64,000 nt of DNA from Trogon surrucura (taxonomy: Eukaryota; Chordata; Aves; Trogoniformes; Trogonidae), in contig CM036618.1 of the NCBI GenBank assembly GCA_020746105.1, positions 116,319,308 to 116,383,307 on the forward strand, given 5' to 3'. The position numbers were made by a program, and so were the translations under genes. Below are positions 11,358 through 23,051 of this stretch, piece after piece (within the stretch, counting starts at the first letter, position 1; every line of letters starts with the position of its first letter). The notes under the pieces were generated by a model. The model was not told where the DNA came from and made no database searches. It saw only the letters and a program-made list of their open reading frames with translations.

Positions 11358-11919
11358 GTAGGTCCATCACGGAGATGTCACACTGCTATGGAAGTGCTCC
11401 CTTGTGTCTTCTTCCTCTCTAGGTAGCACAGATGTGTACTGTGAAAGCGTACTGAGCCCTGTTCCTGAGGCTGAAATTTAAAACAAGAGCAAAGAAGGAA
11501 ATGAATTGTGTTGCTGTTGCAAAGCAGCTAACAGCTTCTTAACAATGAAACAAGTTTTTAGCACTCTTGTACAAATTTCAAGCCTCCCCTACAAGTCATA
11601 ATGACTTTCTTAAACTGTCACTGGTATGGAGTTCTTTAGAAGGTGGCATAAGGGTCTGTCAAGTCACTTTTCCACAGCGGAGGGTTAGCTGAGGGAAGTT
11701 CTCAGGGGATCCTAGAATGTGGATTCAGCCCCTTCAGACCAGCTTCCTTGTGTGACAGAAAGGGGAAGGGGGGAGGATGGGGTGAGAGGAATCTCCCCTT
11801 AACTCTTTGTCTTAATCTGCGGAAATTGTCTGGGTTAGGTCAGATTAATGTATTTCTGTTTAAAAGTTGAAAGACTTTTCTGGCTCATGTCTGACCGTAC
11901 ATGGTTTCCATTCCTGCAG

Positions 11920-12032
11920 GTATGGGGGATATGGCTGTGTCCAATTCCATCGGAAGCAATGTTTTTGATATTTTAATTGGCCTAGGCCTCCCGTGGGCTT
12001 TGCAGACCCTAGCAGTGAATTATGGATCATAC
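11920..12032 (+). CDS. SLC24A3: SLC24A3 exon, alpha-2 repeat part 2
   Basis: The exon follows ATTCCTGCAG and ends on TAC|GTAAGT. It encodes [20 protein letters not shown], then [18 protein letters not shown]. The [12 protein letters not shown] motif is the second ion-coordinating segment of the alpha-2 repeat, with the Asn and Asp expected in a K+-dependent exchanger. A longer open frame runs on past the donor, but it is AT-rich and intronic. The intron that follows is the longest in the window, 9.8 kb. Confidence 0.97.
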
Positions 12033-12663
12033 GTAAGTCCTACATTTGTTCATATGATTCTTTTTTATTTATTCAACACATTTTTTATATATATAAAACA
12101 ATTCTATTTAGAAAAAAAAACATCCAAAATTAATTCTGTGAGTTGTATTTGAAGAAACAATTTGGGAGAAGTAGCTGTTACAAATTTGGGAGAAGTAGCA
12201 GTTAATTGTCAGTGGGTATTCACTATTTTTTTGGAGGACAAGTACTTCCATTTCTTCCTTAAAGGCAGCAGTCTGTGCTGAAAGAAGCTAACTCACTAGA
12301 GTAAACTGTGTTTTTCATGCACTTGAATACATTCCAAATAAGGAGAATGATCCTGGTTTTAGTAAGCCAGAGGTGATAAAAAGGTAGGTTTAAAGTAGAG
12401 GATAGAGCAGACCTGTTAGGGTCTTTGGCAAGAGAAATTCTAGCATTACTAAGCTGTTAACACACTGAAAGGTGAGGGAAGCTGTTAAATAATGGGATAT
12501 TTCAGAGTGTAACTATCATCAGGAAGCACTTCAGAGCTTTCATGTTTGAGGAAAGACTACCCAACACCAATAAAACCATCCTTTACTTCCTAAATGATGT
12601 TAAAGGTTAATGTAGATGAGCCTCCTGGAAGCCCCCTCCAGCCTTATTCTTCTGAAGTCTAAA

Positions 12664-12712
12664 TACTCTGGCCTTTCTCCAGAGTATGGTATTTCTCTAA
12701 TACCATACTCTG
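12664..12712. repeat. three-arm competing hairpin
   Basis: CAGAGTATGGTATT (12680-12693) and AATACCATACTCTG (12699-12712) form a perfect 14-bp stem with a five-base loop. The upstream TACTCTGG (12664-12671) can pair instead with CCAGAGTA (12679-12686). The middle arm therefore has two mutually exclusive partners. Confidence 0.85.
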
Positions 12713-14579
12713 TAAAATCGCTATGTAGCTCTTGTTCCAGGCTGTCTGACTCAGAATCCGCTGTGGCCAAATTTTTCTCCCTGTTGATGCTGATGTAAAG
12801 AATTCAGGCATGTTACCAAGCAGAAATGGAGAAGAGGATCAGCTGCCTTTCTGTTTCCCTTGTCTGCCTCTGTGCCGCAGCACGCACACACGTGTGGCAG
12901 CCTGGTATCCTGCGATTATGTGTGTTCTGAACTTTCTCAGCCACATGAGGTAAAGTTTGCTTAACAGAGGAACTAGCCAAGGTGGCTCCCAAACAGAAGA
13001 TTTGTGGGGTTTCATTCTGAATATGAAGAGCAGTCTCACTTCTAACGGCGCTTCCGGCTGCGTAGCACCCTGTGTAGGATGAGCTTTCATTTGAGTCTTC
13101 CATAAAACTCCCCAAGGGCAGGAGGGTGTTCCAGAGCCCATTTTACAGCTGGTGCATTTTGGTTTGAGCTAAGCAGAGAGCTTTGGATGAGATGCAGCCT
13201 GCAAACTTGTGGCTGGCAGTGAGACATGGATATATTGAAAGGATTGTCCTGCAAGGTCCCAGTTACTGCCCATATTTGTCATGCGCCTGCAACCACAAGA
13301 AGCCACATGCAGAATCAAGACTTCTTGTTCAACACAAGTTCACTCTATGAGATAGTGCCCAGGCGGGAAAAATACAGGTTGTGATCTAACAGATAAGACA
13401 GGAAAAAAGCAAGACAGGACTGTCAAAGAGTGGCGGAACTGGAAATAGACTGTGAATCTCTTGAGACACATCTTGGTGCTGGATTGCTAAATCACAATCT
13501 TTTTGATTAAGCGCTTCTCTCACTTCTGACTGCCCCTTTCCTAGGCCTATTATTGATGGCTGTTTTGGATTATTATTTGTTTTATTCTCCCTTTCTTTTA
13601 CAAGAAAGGAATGGAAAAACATCCTTTGCTTCTCAGGCTGCATCTTGGAAGCATCTGTCCCTTGTTTGAGAGAAGGAAGTTCCCCTTCAAGTGAAACATT
13701 TCCCTGTAGGATATGGGGACACCTCAAGTGGAGACTGCAGGGCAGTCATAGCCCCCAGCTGACATGATGTAGGAAGCTGGCGCATCAGGCAGGGCTTTGC
13801 AAAACCCCTGTATCCTCCTGGGCACTGCTCTGTGATACCGCTTGCCCTGCCTCACCTGTATGTGTCTGTTACCATAAACCAGGTCTGTATTCGTTTAATC
13901 ATCAATGTGCAATACTGGATTTTTATTCTTTTCCTTCCAGCAATTACTGGAGTCCGTTGAAAGCCAAGCCAGAGAATGCTCCATCTAATGCTTCTCCAGG
14001 AAAATGTTAGTGTTCATGCAGAGAGGAAACGGTCCTTCTCTGCACTCACCCTTCAGCTCAGTTGTCAGTCCCACAGTTCTTGGTTTGGGCCGGGCCACTG
14101 ATGCTTTTCCCATCAAAAGGCAGATCTACTCAACAGCAAACAGCTTCCACATCAGATGTCTTCTGTTTCTACAATGTCTACTCTCTAACTTGACTATACA
14201 TTTATTATTTTAAGAGTCCTTGTTATTTCTGGACACCTATTAATGTCCTGGCACTAACTTTGCCTTACTGTGCTTTCCAGGGCAGCTTCCATCTCCACCA
14301 CTCAGAGGTCACTTGGCCACCCTCCTGCTGCACCTCTGGCCTTCTGTTATCAATCATAGCTAGTCTAGCATACCAGCAGGGCTTTCGGAGAAAAAGCAGC
14401 ATCCCTCTGGTCCTAGAGAGACCTTTGAAAGAGTTCACTTTCCAATCTCTTCCAGCTCTGAGTCCTGGACACAGTGCTGACTTTGGAATCCTGTAAGCAT
14501 CCATCCCCAGTGGCCCTGGCAAATCCAGAATAGAAGGACTTTTGCTCCATGTCTTATATCCAATTGCTTCCCTCTGGAA

Positions 14580-14602
14580 TTTTTTTTTTTTTTTTTTTTT
14601 TT
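14580..14602. repeat. T23 homopolymer run
   Basis: Uninterrupted T run within the large SLC24A3 intron. It may be the reverse-strand poly(A) tail of an old retroposed copy, but no source sequence was recognised to its left. Confidence 0.8.
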
Positions 14603-15660
14603 CCTAGACGTGAAGCTCTAAACCAGGCATCAGCCAGGAGCATTTTGGAGAATAGAAATTTTAGCCTAGAGGATAAACAGCCAGGTCTGTTTGTTCATGT
14701 CAGCATTTGGGAGTATAATCATATGTCTGTCCATCACTCCTCTGCCTGATAACTTTAGCCAGTTTCAGCAAAATTTGACAGTAAGTTATGAGTCTTAGAG
14801 ACATCACATTACTTTCCTGCAAACAGGCAGTTAGAGAGAGGAGTAACCCCAGCACAAGCCTTGTTAGGCATTAGAGAATTCAGAGGAAAGTGGGTACTTG
14901 GGAGACACATCGAGACAGCGTCACTGCTTTGCTGCTCACTGACCAGTTTGCTGTTCCCTGTTTTAATTCCAAGGCACTATGATGGATCTGATGAGATTAG
15001 AACAAAGCTGGCCTTCATCTCCTCATGGCCAACATCTATGTGTCTGTTCTCCACCCCATTGTGGTCCAGGTGTCTGCATGCAGACCCACCTTAAATCCTC
15101 TGAGGGAAGAGGGCAGGTAGGTTCAGTGGATCTGTCAGTTGTGGGGCAAACATTAAGACTGAGGATAGTAGGAGAGCGGTGACTAAGGGTCTGCGGGGGT
15201 CCCTGCTTATCACAACATCACCCTTTGCTTCTGCAGATGTTACTCCTCCTGCTCTGGGGTGCAATTTATTGGCTGATCTCAAACACCTACAGGTGGACAC
15301 AGCAGCAGGTGCATGCTGAAGCTCACAGCTCATCCCTTCAGCTTCCTGGGGTAGTTTGCGTTGAGAGTATTTGCTCCCTGGCTTCATGATGGGGAGACTG
15401 GATTATACTATGGCAAAGCAGAAGTGTCTGCTCCCTTGAAAAGCTCCTAGCAGCACAGGAGTTCTCTCCAGCTGTAACACCTGTGTTTCTTGCTTAATGC
15501 TTTGAGTGTCTGTGTGCAGCACTCGATGTTGCGTACTGCAGGGGCTGTGCCCTCTGCAAAGTGAATTGTGTGATACAGAGCAAACCAATGATACTTCTGC
15601 AGGAGCCTCAAAAGAGGCCCAAGAAGGAAATTCCATTGAAACACTCAGGAATGCAGCACG

Positions 15661-15693
15661 TGTCTGAAGTTCCAGTTGTCTGAAGTTCCAGTT
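15661..15693. repeat. short tandem duplication (16 bp)
   Basis: GTCTGAAGTTCCAGTT occurs twice in direct succession. Intronic, with no function apparent. Confidence 0.85.
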
Positions 15694-18600
15694 CGTTGAG
15701 ACCACTGTCTCATGGCAAGACCTGAGGAATGCAGGGTTTACACTGAATTGCCACTGCCAAGCAGGGACACTGCAGGAAAAGGATCTCCAAACAGAGGACT
15801 TGCCAAGGGACTGGAAATATAGCAGTCTTTCTAATATTCCTGAATGAGGTAATTTCTTTCATATTTGCACCCTGAAGCAAAACCAATTTGGGTTTTGGCA
15901 GTAGTGCCTTGTTTTCCCTTCAGCAACTGCCAGCAAAGAAATGAAGAATAGAATCACTTATATCCATTGTTTCTTCAATGCTGTTTAGCCTCAGCCTTGG
16001 TTACTCAATGCCTGCAGGAAATGCGTGGGAATAGCTGGAGCTGGTGACAGCATCTTTGTATTTGCGACACAAGAAGCAGGGAGATAGCGTCCGATCAAAT
16101 TCAGACAGAGTAGATTTTGAACTTGCAAACCTTTCATGTGTGATCAGTCAAAGTTGAGTAGTGTTTTGGCTAGCTTTAGCCACTAGATAACAAGCCAAAC
16201 CTCCAAGGAGAGTTTGGGAATGTTGATTGTTCCTCTTTGCAGTGTGAGGGGAGCGTTGTCTGCAGACAGTTCTCTCCAGAGGAAGAAGCATTTCCTATTA
16301 AATGAACAGAGAACTCGGCTTTTCATTCTGTAATTAAGAAGATTCCACCTGAGGCCCTTTTAATGCTCCTTTCTAAAAACTGAAATTATCTCCTCTCTTA
16401 CTGTGAGTTTGCCAGCCTTGTTTTCCCTGAACTTGCACATTGTCATATACCCTGAAAAAAATTACTCCATTGCCTCTTGCAGGAAGTGCCACTTGTCTTA
16501 TGAGAGGGCTGCTTGACTGATTTCTCACACATCAAGGACACATTTTTCTTAAACTTTTGTACTAAATTTCAAAATCATCTGAGCTCTTGTGATTCTAACG
16601 GTTGCTGTGGATGGAACAGCTATAGCGCAGGCCTGAGCCAAACAGGAGAGTGGTTGTAGGAAAACCTCTAGCATTAGTAGGTAGGATAGAACAGTAGAAA
16701 GCTGTTACACCTGCCCTTTTGTTCTGATGGGCAGCCCCTGCTGCGCACCTGTTAGCATGACACTGTGCGAAGAAGCTGCAGCAGACTCAGAGCAAATCTG
16801 AACCTGTCTCCTTCAGAACCGTATGTTCTCTTTGTCAGTGATAGGTAAGTAATAGCAGTGTTTGCTAGAATTAAATGTTCTTGGTTTTATTAATATTTGG
16901 GGGTGTCAGTTAGATTTTCAGAGAACCATTTCCAGAGTTAGGCTTAGGCTAGCCAAGAGCTTTGGGAGCAGTCCTCTGGTTACTCTTAATGCAAGAATTA
17001 GATACCTCAGTGCCCAGTAGCAGGTTCAGTAAAAGAGAATGTGTGCTCAGACCTCAAACAGCCTGGGCTATTTGTCAAGCCTACCTCTCTCAGCTATGGT
17101 AAGTGGGGAGTGCTCTAATGTGACCTGTGCATCAGGGAAGTTGCTGCTGGCTGCTCTGACGCTGGAAACTCCTTATACCACCAGTGCAAACTTTGCTGGA
17201 GAACATCTCTCCAAAACCTCAGGCTGCAGCCCCCCCCAAACGTTTCTTTGTTGGAGAGAATATTTAGCAAAAAAACATCCCTCAGAGACAAGACTACTGT
17301 TGTGTCTTGGACCTCAACCAACCCAGACAGCTTTTGTTCTCTTCTCAACGTGAGCTATAAAGTCTGCAAGAATCCCAAAGCACTGTATTAGTCCAAGTAA
17401 CCTTTAATGTAAGAGGTGTTTGGACAACAGGTTTGAACAGGAATTGTATCTACAGCAAGGGAGGTTTCTTATGGTTGTAAATCAGCTTGCTCCACGGGAG
17501 TCTTAAATAATCCAGAAACCCTGAGCATGGTACCTGCACATGTGCCACTCTAAACGTGTGTGAAAGTCCTGTCTGTGCCAGAAAAACTATGCTTCATACG
17601 CTGATGGACTTCCTGCACACGCCGTGCAGAGCTGCCCAAGTAACTGGGCTGTTTGTGTGCACACAGAGTAACTCTACAGTGTGTACTGCAAATCCAGTGC
17701 ATCTGGAATTGCACCCAGCACCCATCTATGGTGACAGGGAACCAGCTTGCATAAATGTCTATTTGTTCCAACTGTCTTTCTGTTGGTTTTCTTTCACTTC
17801 TCATTGTTTTGTAGCCATTCTCACTTGTCGCCTTTGTCCTCTTCTCTCCCTTTTCTGTCTGCTCCATGGCACGGCGGGGAGATGCTGTGCGTGCATCGCC
17901 TCCTGAGCTACAGTGGAAACGTCTGGATTTCTGCACAGCTTTTATAGTGCTTTTGAGTCCACCAACAAAGTTTTTTACCCAAAGAGTTGTGCATTTTCTT
18001 CCAGAAAATCCAGCTGTGATATGTGTCCAGTTCAGACAAATGAGCTTTCTGACAAAGCGCATTCCACAGCTAGCATTTGCTGGCCCAAGGAAACCACTCT
18101 TTGCTGTGTACGTGGAAGGGTTTTAATCCTGCTGTCCCATGGCAGAGTGAGGTATTAGGTGATGACCCTAAGAAATGGTCTGATTTTTTACAGAGCAAAA
18201 AGCACTGGAAGGTGAGAACTGAATTAGAAATTGCCCTTTCACCCATCCCGGGAGATCCTTTCTTTCTATGGGAATAGTCAAGCCTCATAAAGGGCAGTTC
18301 TTGTTATTTAGGTTAATTAATAGCTACTTGCTTTGCTCAACAGTGCGAGCTGTGCTAGCTCCCTGGCCAGGAGCGTTGCTAGTTAAGCCCAAGTTGAGAA
18401 TTGTTCATGTGGAGTGAAACTCGAATGTTTTAATGCATTATCACTGCAAGAGAAAATTCGTGCTCATGCTACTGAAAGGGTTGCCAGGCTTGTTTTGCCT
18501 ATGTGGAGTCCTGTTAACATTCGTAAAGCTGTAGTAATTAATTAGCATAAGCTTTCTACTTTTAAATAATCTTTAAGAGCAACTTTTATTCCCCTAAATA

Positions 18601-18890
18601 ACCTCCAAAGAGGAGCCTTGCAGAGAGTCCAAAGAAAGCAGTCCCAAACACCTCTCTTGGGAAGCATTGTTCTCAACAAATTAGACACCGAGGCCTTTGG
18701 GATGGTCTTTTTTCCAAATGTCTGCTGGGTTTATGGAGGCTAATGATGTAACTGAGAAGCAAAGTCTGCACTTTAGGCTGAATTCAGCTATTTTCTGTGC
18801 TAAAATAGTTCCAGCTGCTTCATTTGCTTTCTTTTCCTGTAGATTCCTTTCTGATTGATGTATTTTATACTGACAGTTTTTGTAGCTATT

Positions 18891-19269
18891 TCTAGAAAGG
18901 TCCCTTCGGAGAGCCAGCCAAGTTAACGACCATCACACCTTTTATTGCTCTGGACAGCTCAATATATACAGTTCAGCAGTGTCCCTGCGCCTGCCCCTTA
19001 ACAGAGTTGGTCAGTTACAGGTTTACACGCGCCAGCGTTTTATTGGGCAGTGCCATTCAACTGTGCAGGCGGCTCTCGCCCCACCTTCTCCCCCCGGGGC
19101 CAGCACCTCCAGCCAAGCATCTTGCAAAGCTCTCACAAAACTGATAAAACCTCCTCCTCCCCGTGTCCCAGGACAGCTTCAAGGACAGAGCCCTTGTTTA
19201 GGCCTAAGCTGGGTTGTCCACACCTTTAAAGTGATACCACGCCTCTGCTCCACAAGAAATTCCTCTACA
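18891..19269 (-). mobile_element. solo LTR of an endogenous retrovirus, antisense
   Basis: The reverse complement aligns along its length with the LTRs of the provirus at 49.9-52.5 kb. Shared pieces include the TGTAGAGGAATTTCTTGTGG start, the TATATA region, the AATAAA signal and the CTCCGAAGGGA segment near the end. No internal retroviral sequence borders it, so it is a solo LTR left by recombination between two LTRs. Flanking hexamers GCTATT and GATATT agree at five of six positions and may be the target-site duplication. It lies opposite to SLC24A3 transcription, so its polyadenylation signal does not act on that transcript. Confidence 0.88.
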
Positions 19270-21850
19270 GATATTGGCACTGGTCAAACAGAATTCCTGA
19301 CCAAAATTCAGACAGGAATTTATTATAGAATTGTATCTGCCTTTCCTAGCTGGCTGCTGCTCATTTGGGTAACAGAGAAAGCAGCTTTAAATTCATATTC
19401 TTGTTTCACAAAATTAGCTTAGCGTTGAGGTTTTTTGCATTTTAGAAAAACTAAAATGAAAATCCAGATTAACTGTCATGTACGGACTGTTCAGATTAGC
19501 GGAAGCAGAAGAGGAGCTGGATGCATGGGATTGAGTGAAGTCGCAGTGACCTTAGAGACTTCTATAGCTGTAAAAATACATTTTCTCCTCTCTACCACTT
19601 ACAACCGGCAGTTTACGTTAACAGTGGGATCGTTAACATTTTTCACCTTCAGTTATGTAGACAATACCAAAACTGGCCTTCACAATCTAAAGCAGTCCAA
19701 ATCCTTCATTTCTTTGGACAGTCAGTCTACTGAGAATATTGTATTTTGCATGTAATGGCTGTAGGAATGGTCCTGCGACAGTGTATCATCATGCTGAATC
19801 TTGAGCATGTACAGGAGATGAGAGAAATCCTCCCGGGACTGTCTTTTTGCAGCATCCTTGACCTTATCTCTGACATGGATTTACACAGAAGATCCTGGGT
19901 GTATGGCTCAGGTTTGCAAAAGGTCAGAACCCATCATCTTCTCCTTGGCACTGGGAGTCAGACTTTCTCCTCAGTTGTCCTTGGGGAACAAAGCTAAATC
20001 ATTGCTCTGGATTTGGGAGGAGTATTCAGGTGAGAAGTTTTTCCTAACTGTGATGCAAACGAATACAAGTGCTTCAGCAGTCTTGCATTCATGAAATTGG
20101 AGTGCTGCTAGCAATACCCACTTCTCTTGCAAATGGGCTTCTTTATAGTCTAACTGGAAGGATGGAGCACTGTAAAGTGACCAGTGAAACACCGAACCAT
20201 TATTTTCTGTGTTGACAGTTGAGACAATAATATCTAGCATAGAAGTTTAGTTTGAGTTGTTTTTTGGACTAAAAACAGTTTAAAAAAATGAGAGATAAAT
20301 CCAGCTCTTAGGAAAAAATGTGTTGTTTGAGGTGGATGGACTTTCATTCTGGGAACTGTTTTCTTGTCTGCAGATCGTTAGCAGAAATGGACTACTGCCT
20401 TGGCTTTTCTTGTATACAAATGTAGAATTGGATACCAGCCCATTAAAGAAGGTCACTGCATGTAATTTTGCCATTTCACCTCAGCAGCAGAGTGGTGGGA
20501 CTGAAAATATACCTGCACAGCAGAAAATCAAGGTCCACTAGGCAAACAATTGCAGTGTCCTTTTCTAAAGCATCCTTGAAAATTGCTTGATTTCTTGCTA
20601 AGACTGATCTCTGCCAGGATACTTAAATAGTTGGTCACTGCTTTAAATAGTAATCAGTTTTGGTGACCATCAGCTGAAGCTCAACTTGATGTAGAGTTTT
20701 TTTTCATAGAAGGTGCAGGGAGGAACACAGTGGGCTGCATTACCTTATTGTGGCCCTAAGATAGTAATTGATATTAGGTGGTCTGAAGATTTACGATTCA
20801 GTCACCCATGGCACCCACTCTGCAGCGTCCAGCTGCCCTCTTGCTTCCCTGGAGAAATGCCCCGAGAGACTCCACCTGAGTGATTCCTTGACAATACTGC
20901 AGGTAATGCTCTTTGAGAAGATCATATTTTATAAGATCATACTTTTAAGGCCCAAAAGGAGAATGATTAAGATCCTCAAGAGAAGAATGGGAAATTGAGA
21001 AGTGCAGTCCCAGCTAAGGAACAGAACTGGGGAGGTGGCTTTACTCCCTGTAGCCTTCCTGTGTAGCTTTAGGTTTATGCCACATGAAATAATGGTTTTA
21101 AATGTATTTAGAGGTTAAAGATGCAGGTGAGTGCCAAAGTCTCTGAAAATGGCAGTTAAATAGCTGCACAGCTTTGAGGACCTGCATCTTGGTTCTCCAC
21201 TTGTACAGTGAATGTGGTTCTGCCATGGAGTCGATGTGCCTGGGTACCCTAGTGAAAATATCTCTACACAGCCTTGCAAGTGATAAGTTGTCTCTCTGCC
21301 TTACTTGCTTCGGTGCTAAATAATGTTCAGCCTGTGCTATTGTGCTACGGTGCCCTGATACTGGTGATTTTCAGCAGCTGAGGTTCAGGATGTGAGATTG
21401 CCAACTCATTTCCTTCATGGGGATGAGTAAGAGTAGGGAGGAAATTAATGTGTTTGTGTGTGTCCTTGTTTCTTTTCCCCCACCATGAAGCATTAATTGG
21501 TCACTGAATGCAGAATTTCCTTTCCCCCATTTGTTCTTAGAGGACTCACATTTAATTGCTAAAAAAGAAAATTTTATGATGCAAAAGTGTAAGGAATGAC
21601 AAAGGCCCTGTAGTGGTGGAACAGTTGGAAATGTTGTCAGGTCCTAAGGATGCTGTTCTAATAATATTCCTCCTTCTTTGGCAATAGAGATTAGGCAAAA
21701 TAATCTGTGATGTAATGATTTTACTTGACATTTACAGCTTGCAAGCCATTGTTAAGCAACTCAGCAGTTTAGGATTACAGAGTTATCAGCAGAGAGAAAT
21801 ATTGTTGCTTGAAATTGTGACATGGTTTTATAAACTTCCTTCTTTTGCAG
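19270..21850 (+). other. SLC24A3: SLC24A3 large intron, right part, no gene seen
   Basis: Non-coding stretch between the solo LTR and the acceptor CTTCTTTTGCAG before 21851. No RNA gene or recognised repeat was found. The open frames are short and lack exon signals. Confidence 0.65.
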
Positions 21851-21916
21851 ATTCGGTTAAACAGCAGAGGACTTATCTATTCTGTTGGTCTCCTGCTGGC
21901 ATCTGTCTTTGTCACA
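21851..21916 (+). CDS. SLC24A3: SLC24A3 exon, penultimate, membrane helix
   Basis: The exon starts after CTTTTGCAG and ends on ACA|GTATGT, 66 bases in phase 0 at both ends. It encodes IRLNSRGLIYSVGLLLASVF plus VT. RLNSRGL is the short hydrophilic connector after the alpha-2 repeat. The remainder begins the next membrane helix, which continues into the last exon. Confidence 0.96.
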
Positions 21917-22901
21917 GTATGTATATGGTATTTTGTTCTTCATTTCCAAAAGAGTGATTTTTATAGACAATTTCTTCACCTGTTCCCTTCTCACTTCCTT
22001 CCGTAATAGTGGTCGCAAAGTCTGTTGTTAAGGGATAGGGCTGGTCAGTCCTGTTATAAACTTCCCAAGACCTTAATCTGGCACTTTGCAGAAGCTATCA
22101 CTGTCATGAGGTGGCTCTCATATGTGAGTATTTTCCATGGGAGGATTAATAATCATTGGTTATTTGTCATGATAGACTTGAAGCAGATCCCTTGATGTGT
22201 GACAAGACCCATTCTCCTGTTGGACACACCACACAGTTTGCTTTTGCCCCTCTGTACGAACCTTCTGAAATACATCACAGACCAGGACAAATAGTGCCTG
22301 GACACAACGGTGTTTCTGTTCAAATCAGCGCCTTGCGTTCCCTGACCTGGCAAAGTCCAGCGCAGCAGACTAGAAATGACAGAGGGAACATGGTTTATGT
22401 GACATCTTCCAAATCTTGAGACCAGCTGCTATAGGGAGTGCTCCTGTGCTTTAAGACTTTAATCTTTCATGAGGTTTGTGTGGGAGCAGACCAAGCAAAG
22501 TGAAACACGGCCTTAGACCATGTGGCTCTAGATGGAGATGCAGTTGCATGTGAAGCATTTTGAGCAAAGAAACAGGAACCTGGCCTTCAAAAATGTTTCA
22601 GATTTAATTAAATGGGCATGTCCTTGCCAAAATGAAATTCACTGCAGAAACTTTAGGGCCTTGGGCCAGGACTTGAGGTGACCTAAGTCAGCGTGGCTTC
22701 CATGACTGTGAGGGGGCTACTCTGATTTACTTGAGCTGTGGTCTTCAGATCATTTGTTGCAGTATTTGCATTGTGATGGCTTCCAGGCGACCATGATCAG
22801 TAAGGGGACAGTCATCTTTGTGCTTCTGTAATGGAGAAGGGGATTTAACTGCGGTGTTCAAAATGTTCCTGCTGTGGTGGCTTACTCTGTGTTTATTGTA
22901 G

Positions 22902-23051
22902 GTTTTTGGCGTCCACATGAACAAATGGAAACTGGACAAGAAGCTAGGGTGTGTGTGCCTTTCCCTTTACGGCATCTTCCTGTGTTTCTCCATCATGACA
23001 GAGTTCAATGTTTTCACTTTTGTGAACTTGCCAATGTGCAGAGATCACTAA
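22902..23051 (+). CDS. SLC24A3: SLC24A3 last coding exon and stop
   Basis: The exon follows TTTATTGTAG and encodes VFGVHMNKWKLDKKLG, then CVCLSLYGIFLCFSIM as the final helix, then TEFNVFTFVNLPMCRDH and TAA at 23049-23051. The ending is the conserved C-terminal tail of the NCKX3/NCKX4 group. MCRDH rather than a longer acidic ending favours NCKX3. Fifty codons including the stop stay open, in phase with the previous exon. Confidence 0.97.
   Translation, partial: VFGVHMNKWKLDKKLGCVCLSLYGIFLCFSIMTEFNVFTFVNLPMCRDH

Larger units (their letters stand above)
12033..18890 (+). other. SLC24A3: SLC24A3 large intron, left part, no gene seen
   Basis: Long non-coding stretch between the alpha-2 exon and the antisense LTR. 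It has a 23-bp near-repeat (12159-12205), a three-arm hairpin (12664-12712), a T23 run (14580-14602) and a 16-bp duplication (15662-15693). None of its open frames has splice context or a recognisable domain. Confidence 0.7.

Noticed and set aside
12033..12152. Extension of the alpha-2 exon past TAC into the downstream open frame
   Set aside because: A canonical GTAAGT donor follows TAC, the extension is AT-rich, and the conserved protein continues in the exon at 21851.
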